7,296 bases of DNA from JAWLFY01 sp964462125 (GTDB lineage: Bacteria > Planctomycetota > Planctomycetia > Pirellulales > Pirellulaceae). Under the pieces are notes generated by a model, which worked only from the letters and a program-made list of their open reading frames with translations, did no database searches and was not told the DNA's origin. The stretch lies in NCBI GenBank assembly GCA_964462125.1, contig CAYWXT010000269.1:1-7296 (forward strand), written 5' to 3'. A program made the position numbers and the translations under genes. Positions 1-6,384 of the stretch are shown in pieces (the first letter of the stretch is position 1; each line of letters starts with the position of its first letter).

Positions 1-159
1 GCTCCCTTCAAGCTCAAACTGGGAGAATTGGCCGAGGTGGAACGGCGGTGTGGCGTTGGGGGCGCCGGCCAGGAGGGGATTCCTGGAGAAGGGCTACCGG
101 GGACGCTCGATCCTGATGAACCGGAGGCGGCCCGGGTGATGCCGGCGCGAATTCGCTGA
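1..159 (+). CDS. C-terminal fragment of an unidentified upstream protein (5' end outside window)
   Basis: Frame 1 is open from the first base to a TGA at 157-159, giving 52 residues. The fragment begins APFKLKLGELAEVERR, passes through a Gly/Pro-rich and acidic linker (LPGTLDPDEPEAARVM) and ends PARIR. The other two forward frames give Ser/Trp/Arg-rich peptides typical of shadow frames, so this is the most protein-like reading. I recognise no family, and such a short tail carries no diagnostic motif. It runs in the same direction as gluQ and is separated from it by 232 bp. It could also be chance open frame in GC-rich DNA. Confidence 0.4.
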   Translation, partial: APFKLKLGELAEVERRCGVGGAGQEGIPGEGLPGTLDPDEPEAARVMPARIR

Positions 160-223
160 CGCGATGCGGAAAGCATGACGATGCACCTCGATCACGAAAC
201 CGCGGGTCTAACAGAATGCAAAA

Positions 224-237
224 TCGGCGAGCCGGAT
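224..237 (+). repeat. Copy 1 of a 14-base direct repeat
   Basis: TCGGCGAGCCGGAT occurs here and again, identically, at 351-364, 127 bp downstream. This copy lacks the inverted left arm that makes the second copy palindromic. It may be a remnant of a dispersed intergenic repeat or a shared protein-binding half-site. Chance cannot be excluded in GC-rich DNA. Confidence 0.45.
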
Positions 238-343
238 ACTGGAGGGAACCGCCTCGCGTCGCGCGTTCCGCCACCAGCGGCACCTCCCCGCTCGTCGCTC
301 GCCACCTTCCCCCGAAGAGTTTGGCTTGATGGGTGATTCCACG

Positions 344-364
344 ATCCGGCTCGGCGAGCCGGAT
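344..364 (+). repeat. 21-bp near-perfect dyad (10-bp arms) upstream of gluQ
   Basis: ATCCGGCTCG (344-353) and CGAGCCGGAT (355-364) are exact reverse complements around a single G at 354. As RNA this would fold as an 8-bp GC-rich stem with a CGGCG loop. It is followed by a loosely T-rich run (TACTTTATTT, 366-375), so a weak intrinsic terminator for the upstream gene is possible. It ends only 27 bp before the gluQ ATG, so a 5'-leader hairpin or an operator are equally possible. The right arm is part of the second copy of the 14-base repeat. Confidence 0.5.
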
Positions 365-391
365 GTACTTTATTTCAACCAAGCGTGAGCG

Positions 392-1390
392 ATGAACTCC
401 AGCGACGATGTCGGACGACTGGCCCCCTCCCCGACCGGCGCGCAGCACCTGGGCAACGCCCGTACTTATCTGCTCGCGTTTTGGTCCGCGCGCAGCCGCG
501 GCGCCCGCCTCGTCTTGCGGATCGAAGATCTCGATTCACCTCGGATCAAATCTTGGGCGATCGATCAAGCGATCGAAGACCTGCGGTGGCTCGGGATCGA
601 TTGGGACGAAGGCCCCGATATCGGCGGGCCGCATGCGCCGTACCTGCAGTCTGAACGTCGGGAGCATTACGACGCGGCGTTGCAACGGTTGATCGAAGCA
701 GGCGCGGTGTATCCTTGTGTCTGCTCGCGGGCTGACATCGCCGCGGCGGCCGGGGCGCCGCACGCGGGGGAGTTGGGGGCGATTTATCCAGGGACGTGTG
801 CCGGGTGGCGACGGGGCGACCCTTTGCCGCGGGAGGGCAGCTTCTGTTGGCGGTTTCGCAGTCGCGGCTTGGAGATCATCTTGAACGATTATCTTGCCGG
901 CCGGCAACGTTGTTCCCCGGGGCGGGAGCTCGGTGATTTTCCGGTCACTCGCAAGACGGGTCTGGCTGCCTATCAGCTGGCCGTGGTTGTCGATGATGCG
1001 GCGATGGGAGTGACCGAAATCGTCCGCGGCGACGACTTGCTGCCGAGCACGTTTTGGCAGCTGGAGCTGTATGAAGCGTTTGGATTTGCGCCGCCCCGCT
1101 TCGCACACGTCCCCCTGGTGACCGGACCTGACGGCCGGCGGTTGGCGAAGCGGCATGGCGACACCCGGCTGAGCCACTTCCGGGAGCTCGGCGTCCCACC
1201 GATCACAATCGTGCGCTGGGCCGCGGAGACCAGCGGGCTGTTGGCGGCCGCGGGAGACGTTGGTGTTCCGGCTGCGCCGAAACACGATTCAACTTGGGAG
1301 CTGCAGGAATTCCACCAGCGGATGGTTGAATGCTTTGACTGGAGTCGCGTCTCGCGCCGGGCCGTGGTCGTTGAGCGATTCCCGGAATGA
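392..1390 (+). CDS. gluQ: Glutamyl-Q tRNA(Asp) synthetase (GluQRS)
   Basis: This GluRS paralogue (YadB family) activates glutamate and transfers it to the queuosine at position 34 of tRNA(Asp) in the cytoplasm; it does not charge tRNA(Glu). The 332 residues contain only the class I catalytic core, and the anticodon-binding region of full GluRS (about 470 aa) is absent. Visible motifs are PSPTGAQHLGNA (12-23, HIGH equivalent HLGN 19-22), RIEDLD (43-48), AAYQLAVVVDD (192-202), VTEIVRGDDLL (207-217) and LAKRHGD (251-257, KMSKS equivalent). C109, C111, Y132 and C136 match the Cys-x-Cys...Tyr-x3-Cys zinc site of E. coli GluQRS. It is slightly longer than the E. coli enzyme of about 300 aa. The ATG at 392 is fixed by an in-frame TGA at 386-388; no clear Shine-Dalgarno precedes it. 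The link to the flagellar genes downstream is probably incidental. Confidence 0.93.
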   Translation: MNSSDDVGRLAPSPTGAQHLGNARTYLLAFWSARSRGARLVLRIEDLDSPRIKSWAIDQAIEDLRWLGIDWDEGPDIGGPHAPYLQSERREHYDAALQRLIEAGAVYPCVCSRADIAAAAGAPHAGELGAIYPGTCAGWRRGDPLPREGSFCWRFRSRGLEIILNDYLAGRQRCSPGRELGDFPVTRKTGLAAYQLAVVVDDAAMGVTEIVRGDDLLPSTFWQLELYEAFGFAPPRFAHVPLVTGPDGRRLAKRHGDTRLSHFRELGVPPITIVRWAAETSGLLAAAGDVGVPAAPKHDSTWELQEFHQRMVECFDWSRVSRRAVVVERFPE

Positions 1391-1463
1391 ATCGGCGGCA
1401 TCGGCGGCGATTCGGGCTTGCGATCCATGCCCCGCTTCGGCTATCGGCGCGGCAGATTCTAAG

Positions 1464-1470
1464 AAGGTGG
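1464..1470 (+). promoter_or_regulatory. Ribosome binding site for the TPR membrane protein (supports the GTG start)
   Basis: AAGGTGG lies 7 bases before the GTG at 1478. The spacing and the matching N-terminal sequence (charged residues, then a membrane segment) support GTG as the start. Confidence 0.65.
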
Positions 1471-1477
1471 ATCAAGC

Positions 1478-4108
1478 GTGGCAAAAAAGGATATCGAATC
1501 GATGATCGCGGCTCGCCCGCGGCAGCGGTGGGATTGGGGAATGCTTGCGCTGATGGGCGTCGCTGCGGTCGCGGCGATCGCTGGATTCGGTGTCCTCTTC
1601 TCACTCTGGATCCAAACCCGGCTACCGGACAAATCTGAAGCCTTGAACATCGCCCTTGAGCGGTTCAACGCTGGGGAGCGGATCGTGGCGAGTGACCTTG
1701 CCGAGCAGGTGGAGCTGGACCCAGCGGTGCCGGAGGAGGCGACATGGATTTCGCTGCGGGAGTTCCTGGTCGGTGCTGGGCACGTGGCGCGGGCGGAGGC
1801 GGAGCCGGCGGGGAGTCAGCGGCGACAGCTTCTCTATGACGCGGTGCCGTTCCTGCAGTTGTCGGCGAAACAGAAATTTCCCCCGGGTCGACAAGCGGAG
1901 GGCTATCGTTTGCTGGGCGAGGCACAGCATGCCCTGGGCCGTTACGACGACGCGATCGAATCGTTGCAGCAGGCCCTTGAACGGGACCCGTCCCTGCATC
2001 GAGCGTTGGCGCCTCCCCTGGCCGAGTCGCTGCTGAGGTCGACCGGACGGTTGGCGGAGCAGGCGTTTGAAACGATTGATCAATACCGGGACGACATCTC
2101 ATTGACGCCCCCGCAGCGGCGTGCCGGTGAGCTGATCCGGATTGAGGCACTGATCGCGCTCAGGCGGTGGGACGACGCGGCAGCGACGATTGGTCGGGCA
2201 TTGGCGAGCATTGGTCCGGTCAGCGACGCGACCCCTGGCGGCCGTGCGGCTGCCACACTGCGCCGCTTCCGCAGCCGGCTACGTTTGCTCCAGGCGGCCA
2301 TGCGGGTCAGTCAACTGTTCAGCGAGAGCGGAGATTCACCCCTGCTGACAACGCTGCCATCCCCCGGCTCACGGCCGGAACAGACGCCGGGTCGCTCCGG
2401 GGCGCTTGCCGGGGTGATCGCCGATCTGAATGATCTGCAGCGAGAGGCGGACGGGAAACTCGCTGCCCAAACGCAGTTGTTGCTGGCCAAGACGCACCTG
2501 CTTCGGGGGGAACCCGATTTGGCGCTGGCCGAATGGACGGCGGTCCGTCAACAGCGGCCGTTTGGCGGGGAGGGAGTCGCTGCAGGGTTGCTGGAGATCG
2601 AGTTACTCGCGAACCGGTCGCGGGGTGCCGAAGCGGTTCAGGCGGCACGCTTCATCATCCGTGAACTCGGTGACCCCCGCGGTTATGACGGATCGCTGAT
2701 TCCGTTTCGCCAGTTTGAGCGGCGTCTGGTGGCGGCGGTCGAGAAGCTGCAAGACCAGGGAGAATATGAAAGCGCCATCGACATTGCCCGCGTTCTACCG
2801 CCGGTTTTCGGCGCATCGGAGTCCTTGATCCAGGAGGGATCGGCGTATCGGCAGTGGGCCGACGCAACGCTGGCGGAGGAACGCCAACGTCGCCGCGAGG
2901 TATCTCCGGCGGTCGCGGCGCTGGCCCGAAGTCGTTACCGAGCTGCCGGGGACGCGTTTGCCAATGCCGCCGAGTTGAAGTTCACCTCCGAGCGTTATCT
3001 GCCGACCCTGTGGTCCGCGATCGACGCCTACCAAGAGGGCAATCATTTCCGCCGCAGCCTGACGCTGCTGGAACCCTACCTGCAATACGAACAGCGCCAG
3101 CGGCAACCGCGGGGTCTGATCGCCATCGGACGGGCGCTGCTGGCCGAGGGCGGCGCGGAGAACTACCGCCGGGCGATCGACAGATTGGACCAGTGCGTCG
3201 AAGAGCATCCCCGTGATCCGCTCCGATATGAAGCGAGGCTGTTGGCGGCCTACGCGCTGTCGGAGCTGGGACAAATGGAGGAGGCCCAGGAGCGACTGCA
3301 GGGCAACTTGCGTGATGGTTCACTGGCACCGACGAGTCCGGTGTGGCGGAACTCGCTGTTCACACTGGGGGAGTTGCTGTACCGCCAGGTGAACGAAAAG
3401 CAGTTGTTGGCCGATCACGCACGGGAGCAGGAGCGTCAGCGTTTGATGCGCGAGAGTCGCGAGGTCATTGACGACGCGTTACGATCGCTGAACCAAGCGG
3501 TCGAACGTTACTGGCCGCGGGGGGGGAATCCAACGCGTCCGCCGCGGCGCGCGCTGCACTCTGCCTACCTGGCCGCCCGCACCCATCGGATTGCCGCCCG
3601 GCTGCCGATCATGGAAGCGGATTCTCCCGAGACGACCAGCATCGATCGCCGCCGCTCGCGGCTGGCCTCTGCCAATGAACTGCGAGCCGCCCTGGACCGC
3701 TACCTCCGCTTGCGCGAATACCTCGAACAGCAGTTGGACGAAGAGAGCGACGAATCCCGACTGCCGCGGTATGAGCTGGCGCTGCTTCGCAATTGCCTCG
3801 TCGGCGAAGCCGACACGCTGTTCGAAATGGACCGGCTGGAGGAGGCCGCAAACGCTTATGGCTCGGTGACCTTGCGGTACATGAACGAGCCGCTGGCGTT
3901 GGAGGGGATCCTCGGACACGCGGAATGCCTCCGCCGGCTCGGACGACACCGGGAAGCCGACAGCCGGGTCCGCCAGGCAAGTCTTGTGCTGCGGCGGATC
4001 CCAGACGAATGGAACGATCGTTTTGAAGAGATCACACGATACAGTCGCGGTGAGTGGGATCGTTTGCTCACCTGGATGAACGATCGGATCCGGGAGCGCG
4101 ACGTGTGA
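1478..4108 (+). CDS. Membrane-anchored TPR-repeat protein, function unknown
   Basis: This 876-aa protein starts with a short, net positive N-terminus (KK at 3-4, RPRQR at 13-17) followed by one hydrophobic segment at about 21-45. An N-in signal anchor is inferred, with the remaining ~830 residues outside the cytoplasm. That part is almost entirely helical, Ala/Leu/Arg/Glu-rich and carries tetratricopeptide-like repeats. The clearest is about 140-173 (EGYRLLGEAQHALGRYDDAI followed by a helix ending ALERDPS). Further candidates are about 332-360, 583-612, 771-800 and 803-832. A low-complexity linker (about 285-310, Pro/Ser/Gly) separates the first two repeat zones, and 641-672 is highly charged and may be a coiled coil. 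No catalytic motif was seen. TPR proteins usually bind partner proteins, so a scaffold or assembly role is inferred only. It lies 87 bp after gluQ and 61 bp before the FlgN-like gene. A function unrelated to flagella is equally possible. Confidence 0.85.
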   Translation: MAKKDIESMIAARPRQRWDWGMLALMGVAAVAAIAGFGVLFSLWIQTRLPDKSEALNIALERFNAGERIVASDLAEQVELDPAVPEEATWISLREFLVGAGHVARAEAEPAGSQRRQLLYDAVPFLQLSAKQKFPPGRQAEGYRLLGEAQHALGRYDDAIESLQQALERDPSLHRALAPPLAESLLRSTGRLAEQAFETIDQYRDDISLTPPQRRAGELIRIEALIALRRWDDAAATIGRALASIGPVSDATPGGRAAATLRRFRSRLRLLQAAMRVSQLFSESGDSPLLTTLPSPGSRPEQTPGRSGALAGVIADLNDLQREADGKLAAQTQLLLAKTHLLRGEPDLALAEWTAVRQQRPFGGEGVAAGLLEIELLANRSRGAEAVQAARFIIRELGDPRGYDGSLIPFRQFERRLVAAVEKLQDQGEYESAIDIARVLPPVFGASESLIQEGSAYRQWADATLAEERQRRREVSPAVAALARSRYRAAGDAFANAAELKFTSERYLPTLWSAIDAYQEGNHFRRSLTLLEPYLQYEQRQRQPRGLIAIGRALLAEGGAENYRRAIDRLDQCVEEHPRDPLRYEARLLAAYALSELGQMEEAQERLQGNLRDGSLAPTSPVWRNSLFTLGELLYRQVNEKQLLADHAREQERQRLMRESREVIDDALRSLNQAVERYWPRGGNPTRPPRRALHSAYLAARTHRIAARLPIMEADSPETTSIDRRRSRLASANELRAALDRYLRLREYLEQQLDEESDESRLPRYELALLRNCLVGEADTLFEMDRLEEAANAYGSVTLRYMNEPLALEGILGHAECLRRLGRHREADSRVRQASLVLRRIPDEWNDRFEEITRYSRGEWDRLLTWMNDRIRERDV

Positions 4109-4158
4109 GGATGCGGCGCGGTTTCGTTGGATTCAAGCTCGGGGAGATCGAGCGTTTT

Positions 4159-4165
4159 GAAGAGG
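4159..4165 (+). promoter_or_regulatory. Ribosome binding site for the FlgN-like gene
   Basis: GAAGAGG ends 4 bases before the ATG at 4170. The spacing is a little short but plausible, and it supports this ATG as the start. Confidence 0.5.
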
Positions 4166-4169
4166 TCTC

Positions 4170-4619
4170 ATGAAAAGTCAAACACTTGCGGAACTGGTTG
4201 ACCAGCGATGGCGGATCCTGCAGGGGCTGTTGGAGCTCGGTGAGCGTCAAGCCGAGGCGGTGCGTCACAACCGAATGTCGGAAATGCTGGCGATCCTGAA
4301 AGAGAAACAGCCGTCGCTGGAGGCATTGCAGCAGATCTCCCAGCGACTCCGTGAGTTTGCAGGGGAGGATCCCGATTCCCGGAGCTGGGCATCGCCGCAG
4401 GCACGACACGAGTGCCGCGAGCGTCATGACGAATGTGAACGGATGCTGCAGAGAGTGATGCAACAAGAAGCCGAGAGCGAATCGGCTTTGTCAGCGGCGC
4501 GGCAGACGCTCGGGGAGCAACTCTTGCGGAGCGAAGGGGCCCGGCGGGCGGCCAGCGGATACGCCGGCGCCGATCCGCCCGGCACGGCGGGGAGTCAGAT
4601 CGATCTCTCCAGCCGCTAA
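4170..4619 (+). CDS. FlgN/FliT-like helical protein, probable flagellar export chaperone
   Basis: This 149-aa soluble, charged protein has no signal peptide or membrane segment. Residues 5-63 form a long amphipathic helix pair (LVDQRWRILQGLLELGERQA, then MLAILKEKQPSLEALQQI), the pattern seen in FlgN and FliT, where a Leu-rich helix is followed by a short turn and an 'L..K..L...L' helix. Residues 77-122 form a second helical, Glu/Gln/Arg-rich region. The last ~25 residues are Gly/Ala/Pro/Ser-rich and probably disordered. FlgN-type proteins hold hook-filament junction proteins before export; the cargo genes flgK and flgL are not in this window. FlgN sequences are poorly conserved and coiled-coil proteins look alike, so the call rests on size, helix pattern and the flagellar genes nearby. 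It could instead be an unrelated coiled-coil protein. Confidence 0.5.
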   Translation: MKSQTLAELVDQRWRILQGLLELGERQAEAVRHNRMSEMLAILKEKQPSLEALQQISQRLREFAGEDPDSRSWASPQARHECRERHDECERMLQRVMQQEAESESALSAARQTLGEQLLRSEGARRAASGYAGADPPGTAGSQIDLSSR

Positions 4620-4768
4620 GGGACGGTCGAAGAAAAAACCGATCGTTGCTGAGCCCCTGATTCGTCTTGCCTTCGGTCGTTCGAAACAGTTACTAGCGGG
4701 ATTGACGTCCAGGACTGCGGGCCGACCGGGAAGCCGGGCCGGCTCCCCGAAGGAATCGGAGACGGATC
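4620..4768 (+). other. 149-bp gap likely to carry the promoter of the flagellar block
   Basis: This is the longest gap after gluQ and precedes a run of tightly packed genes, so a promoter is expected. A TTGACG at 4702-4707 resembles a sigma-70 -35 box, but nothing like a -10 box sits 16-18 bp further on. I found no convincing sigma-54 (GG-N10-GC) or sigma-28 pattern. The part at 4718-4746 is very GC-rich with small overlapping inverted repeats (AGCCGG/CCGGCT around 4732-4744) but no T run, so it is not a clear terminator. Confidence 0.35.
4758..4761 (+). promoter_or_regulatory. Ribosome binding site for the HATPase-like gene
   Basis: GGAG lies 7 bases before the ATG at 4769; a second purine run (AAGGAA, 4750-4755) is a little farther upstream. 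This supports the ATG chosen. Confidence 0.5.
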
Positions 4769-5191
4769 ATGTCAGTTCATGCTATCGACCCTAGCTCATT
4801 TCGTTCTTTAGCGATTCTCGTTGAATCGGTCGCTGTGCCTCTGTTGCGGGAGCATCCCGCCGCGATCTGCTTGGAGGTCGACATCGACCCGGCGGTGGAG
4901 GTGCCGACTGAGCCGACCGCGACGGTCGAATTGATTCGGGGATTGACCGAGCAGGCGCTCGAGGTGATGCCGCAGGGGGGTGACTTGACGGTTACCGGTT
5001 GCGAGACGCCCGGCGGAGTCGAACTCGAGCTGGCCGATACGGGAGCCGAACTCGCCGCGCGGCAGCGCTGCTTGCCGATGGCCGCTGCATCGATCGGCGC
5101 CGACGTCCGCTGGCAGAACTGTCCGCAAGGAGGCGTCGCCGTGACGGTCACCTTCCCGGCCGCGTCCCAGTCACAGCGGCGGGCCGCCTGA
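4769..5191 (+). CDS. Degenerate histidine-kinase-like ATPase (HATPase_c) domain protein
   Basis: This 140-aa protein is about the size of one ATPase (CA) domain and little else. The order of elements matches HATPase_c: an N-box-like helix VELIRGLTEQALEVMP (53-68), the turn QGG (69-71), strand DLTVTGCET (72-80), strand VELELADTG (84-92, G1-box position), a helix near 95-110, and a final strand GGVAVTVTFP (121-130) like the 'G.G..F.V.LP' end of the domain. Key residues are missing: the two Asn of the N box (NxxxNA) correspond to G58 and Q62, the G1 motif DTGxG is DTGAEL, and no Gly-rich G2 lid is seen. There is no His-containing dimerisation domain, no membrane segment and no receiver domain. 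ATP binding is therefore doubtful, and the role may be protein binding or regulation. It ends 7 bp before flgB, so it is probably co-transcribed and translationally coupled to it. The fold assignment is by pattern only. Confidence 0.65.
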   Translation: MSVHAIDPSSFRSLAILVESVAVPLLREHPAAICLEVDIDPAVEVPTEPTATVELIRGLTEQALEVMPQGGDLTVTGCETPGGVELELADTGAELAARQRCLPMAAASIGADVRWQNCPQGGVAVTVTFPAASQSQRRAA

Positions 5192-5198
5192 GCGAACG

Positions 5199-5603
5199 AT
5201 GTTTGGATTGTTTCAATCGACCACGATCCCGGCGCTGGGGCAAACCGTCCAGTTCGCCCAGCGGCGCCACGAGTTGTTGGCCAGCAACATCGCCAACCTC
5301 GACACCCCTGGGTACCGCACCCGCGACCTGGACACCGGCGAGTTCCAAGACGCGTTGGCCGATTCGATCCGGTACTCCCAAGCGGGTCCGGCCGCCGGCG
5401 CCGTTTCGCCATCGACCCGCGATGACCGGCTTGCCGGACCGCGAGCGGCGACCGAGCAGATCGTCTACCACGATAACAGCGACGTATCGATGGAGACTCA
5501 GGTCACGCAGATCGCCAAAAACCAACACTTGCACAGCATGGCAATCACGACGATGCGGAGCCAGTTCGCATTGTTGGAAGCCGCAATCACCGAACGGGCA
5601 TAG
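5199..5603 (+). CDS. flgB: Flagellar basal-body rod protein FlgB
   Basis: FlgB is a proximal rod subunit, exported through the flagellar type III apparatus and placed on top of FliE and the MS ring. The 134 residues match the family length. The rod signature is ASNIANLDTPGYR (28-40) followed by TRDLD, and the C-terminal helix shared with rod and hook proteins runs from about 96 to 133 (VSMETQVTQIAKNQHLHSMA, then FALLEAAITER). Between them is a Pro/Ala/Gly-rich loop (about 60-85). As in other rod proteins, there is no cleaved signal peptide. The start is 7 bp after the HATPase-like gene and only a weak GAGCGA precedes it, suggesting coupling to translation of that gene. Confidence 0.95.
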   Translation: MFGLFQSTTIPALGQTVQFAQRRHELLASNIANLDTPGYRTRDLDTGEFQDALADSIRYSQAGPAAGAVSPSTRDDRLAGPRAATEQIVYHDNSDVSMETQVTQIAKNQHLHSMAITTMRSQFALLEAAITERA

Positions 5604-5612
5604 CCAGCCAAC

Positions 5613-5617
5613 GGAGG
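5613..5617 (+). promoter_or_regulatory. Ribosome binding site that decides the flgC start
   Basis: GGAGG directly abuts an ATG at 5618, too close for initiation there, but lies 9 bases before the in-frame ATG at 5627. It therefore selects 5627. The resulting N-terminus (MISALDISTSAL) is also the normal FlgC beginning. Confidence 0.75.
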
Positions 5618-5626
5618 ATGGGAACG

Positions 5627-6049
5627 ATGATCAGTGCGTTGGATATCAGCACCTCAGCGCTTGTGGCCCAGCGGACGCGACTCAACGCGGTCTCGGGCAA
5701 CATCGCCAACATTTCATCGCTGAAGGACGAAAACGGTGAGGCCAATCCGTATCGGTCCCGCGAAGTGGTCTTTCAAACCGACGAGCATTCCAGCGGCCGG
5801 CCAGGGCCGGCGGGGGTCAAGGTGTCAGAGATCCGCACCGATGACTCCGATCCGCTCTACCGTTACCAGCCCGATCACCCGCTGGCGATCGAGGACGGTG
5901 AGTGGAAAGGCTACGTGGCCTACCCGAATATCGATCTGACGACCCAGATGGTCGATGCCTTGGAAACGACTCGGGCCTATGAGGCCAACGTCGGGGTGAT
6001 GGAGATCTCCAAGAACATCGGCCGCGAAACGCTGACCATCCTGGCGTAA
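5627..6049 (+). CDS. flgC: Flagellar basal-body rod protein FlgC
   Basis: FlgC is the second proximal rod subunit encoded here. The 140 residues match the family. Diagnostic parts are ALDISTSALVAQRTRLNAVS (4-23), the rod signature GNIANISSLKDENGEANPYR (24-43), and the C-terminal block starting GYVAYPNIDLTTQMVDAL (95-112), continuing ETTRAYEANVGVMEISKN (113-130) and ending in helix IGRETLTILA. An ATG nine bases upstream (5618) would add MGT but is unlikely because of the ribosome-binding-site spacing. The gene follows flgB by 23 bp and precedes fliE by 11 bp, the usual flgB-flgC-fliE order. Confidence 0.96.
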   Translation: MISALDISTSALVAQRTRLNAVSGNIANISSLKDENGEANPYRSREVVFQTDEHSSGRPGPAGVKVSEIRTDDSDPLYRYQPDHPLAIEDGEWKGYVAYPNIDLTTQMVDALETTRAYEANVGVMEISKNIGRETLTILA

Positions 6050-6060
6050 TCGTCTCCCCC

Positions 6061-6363
6061 ATGCGTCCGATCGCCAACTTCCAACCGCCCCAGAGACCCG
6101 TCTCGCCCTTCCACCCGCCCAGCGGAGAGAAGACCAGCGGGGTGGACCAGTTCGCCGAACTGCTCGTCGGCAAGGTCCAGGAGGTGAATCAGATGCAGAC
6201 GGACGCCGACGAGATGATCCACACCTACCTGACCGGGGGCGACGTCAACGAGGCCGAGGCGCTCACCGCGACGCAGAAAGCCGACATGGCGTTCCGCATG
6301 CTGCTGCAGATCCGCAACAAGCTGATCGAATCCTACCGGGAAGTGCAGCAGATTCAGATTTGA
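6061..6363 (+). CDS. fliE: Flagellar hook-basal body complex protein FliE
   Basis: FliE is the small adaptor between the FliF MS ring and the rod and is among the first proteins exported. The 100 residues fit the family. The N-terminal ~25 residues are Pro-rich and variable, followed by helix FAELLVGKVQEVNQMQTDAD (31-50). The conserved C-terminus has GDVNEAEALTATQKADMAF (60-78), then QIRNKLIESYREVQQIQI (83-100), matching the family's 'RNKLVEAYQEI' end. The ATG is 11 bp after the flgC stop and the gap is pyrimidine-rich (TCGTCTCCCC), with no Shine-Dalgarno; translation probably depends on ribosomes finishing flgC. Confidence 0.95.
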   Translation: MRPIANFQPPQRPVSPFHPPSGEKTSGVDQFAELLVGKVQEVNQMQTDADEMIHTYLTGGDVNEAEALTATQKADMAFRMLLQIRNKLIESYREVQQIQI

Positions 6364-6384
6364 TCTTAGCTCCAAGTGCATGCG

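Larger units (their letters stand above)
160..391. other. Non-coding stretch between the upstream gene end and gluQ
   Basis: No convincing reading frame is present on either strand. A long minus-strand frame covers it but is Arg/Pro/Ser-rich and runs into the gluQ start, so it is treated as a shadow. The region holds a 14-base direct repeat (224-237 and 351-364) and a dyad at 344-364. I could not identify a good -35/-10 pair. Any gluQ promoter should lie here, or gluQ is read from upstream. Confidence 0.6.

Noticed and set aside
14..448. 144-aa minus-strand open frame over the start region
   Set aside because: Low-complexity Arg/Pro/Ser peptide that overlaps the conserved gluQ N-terminus; no ribosome site or family motif.
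536..1285. 249-aa minus-strand open frame opposite gluQ
   Set aside because: Arg/Pro/Gln-rich composition with no domain; it lies fully opposite a clear GluQRS gene, and GC-rich DNA produces such antisense frames.
1391..1477. Sigma-54 type promoter (GG-N10-GC) or terminator between gluQ and the TPR gene
   Set aside because: The GG and GC pairs found are spaced wrongly, and the only inverted repeat (GAATCG/CGATTC) has a 6-bp stem, a long loop and no T run.
4702..4731. TTGACG as part of a sigma-70 promoter upstream of the HATPase-like gene
   Set aside because: The region 16-18 bp downstream is GC-rich (around ACCGGG) with no -10-like hexamer.
4999..5739. 246-aa plus-strand frame spanning the HATPase-like gene and flgB
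   Set aside because: It is a shifted reading of two genes with clear products; its peptide is Arg/Ser/Pro-rich with no motif.
5618..6049. Longer FlgC beginning at ATG 5618
   Set aside because: GGAGG abuts this ATG with no spacer; ATG 5627 has 9-base spacing and gives the normal FlgC N-terminus.
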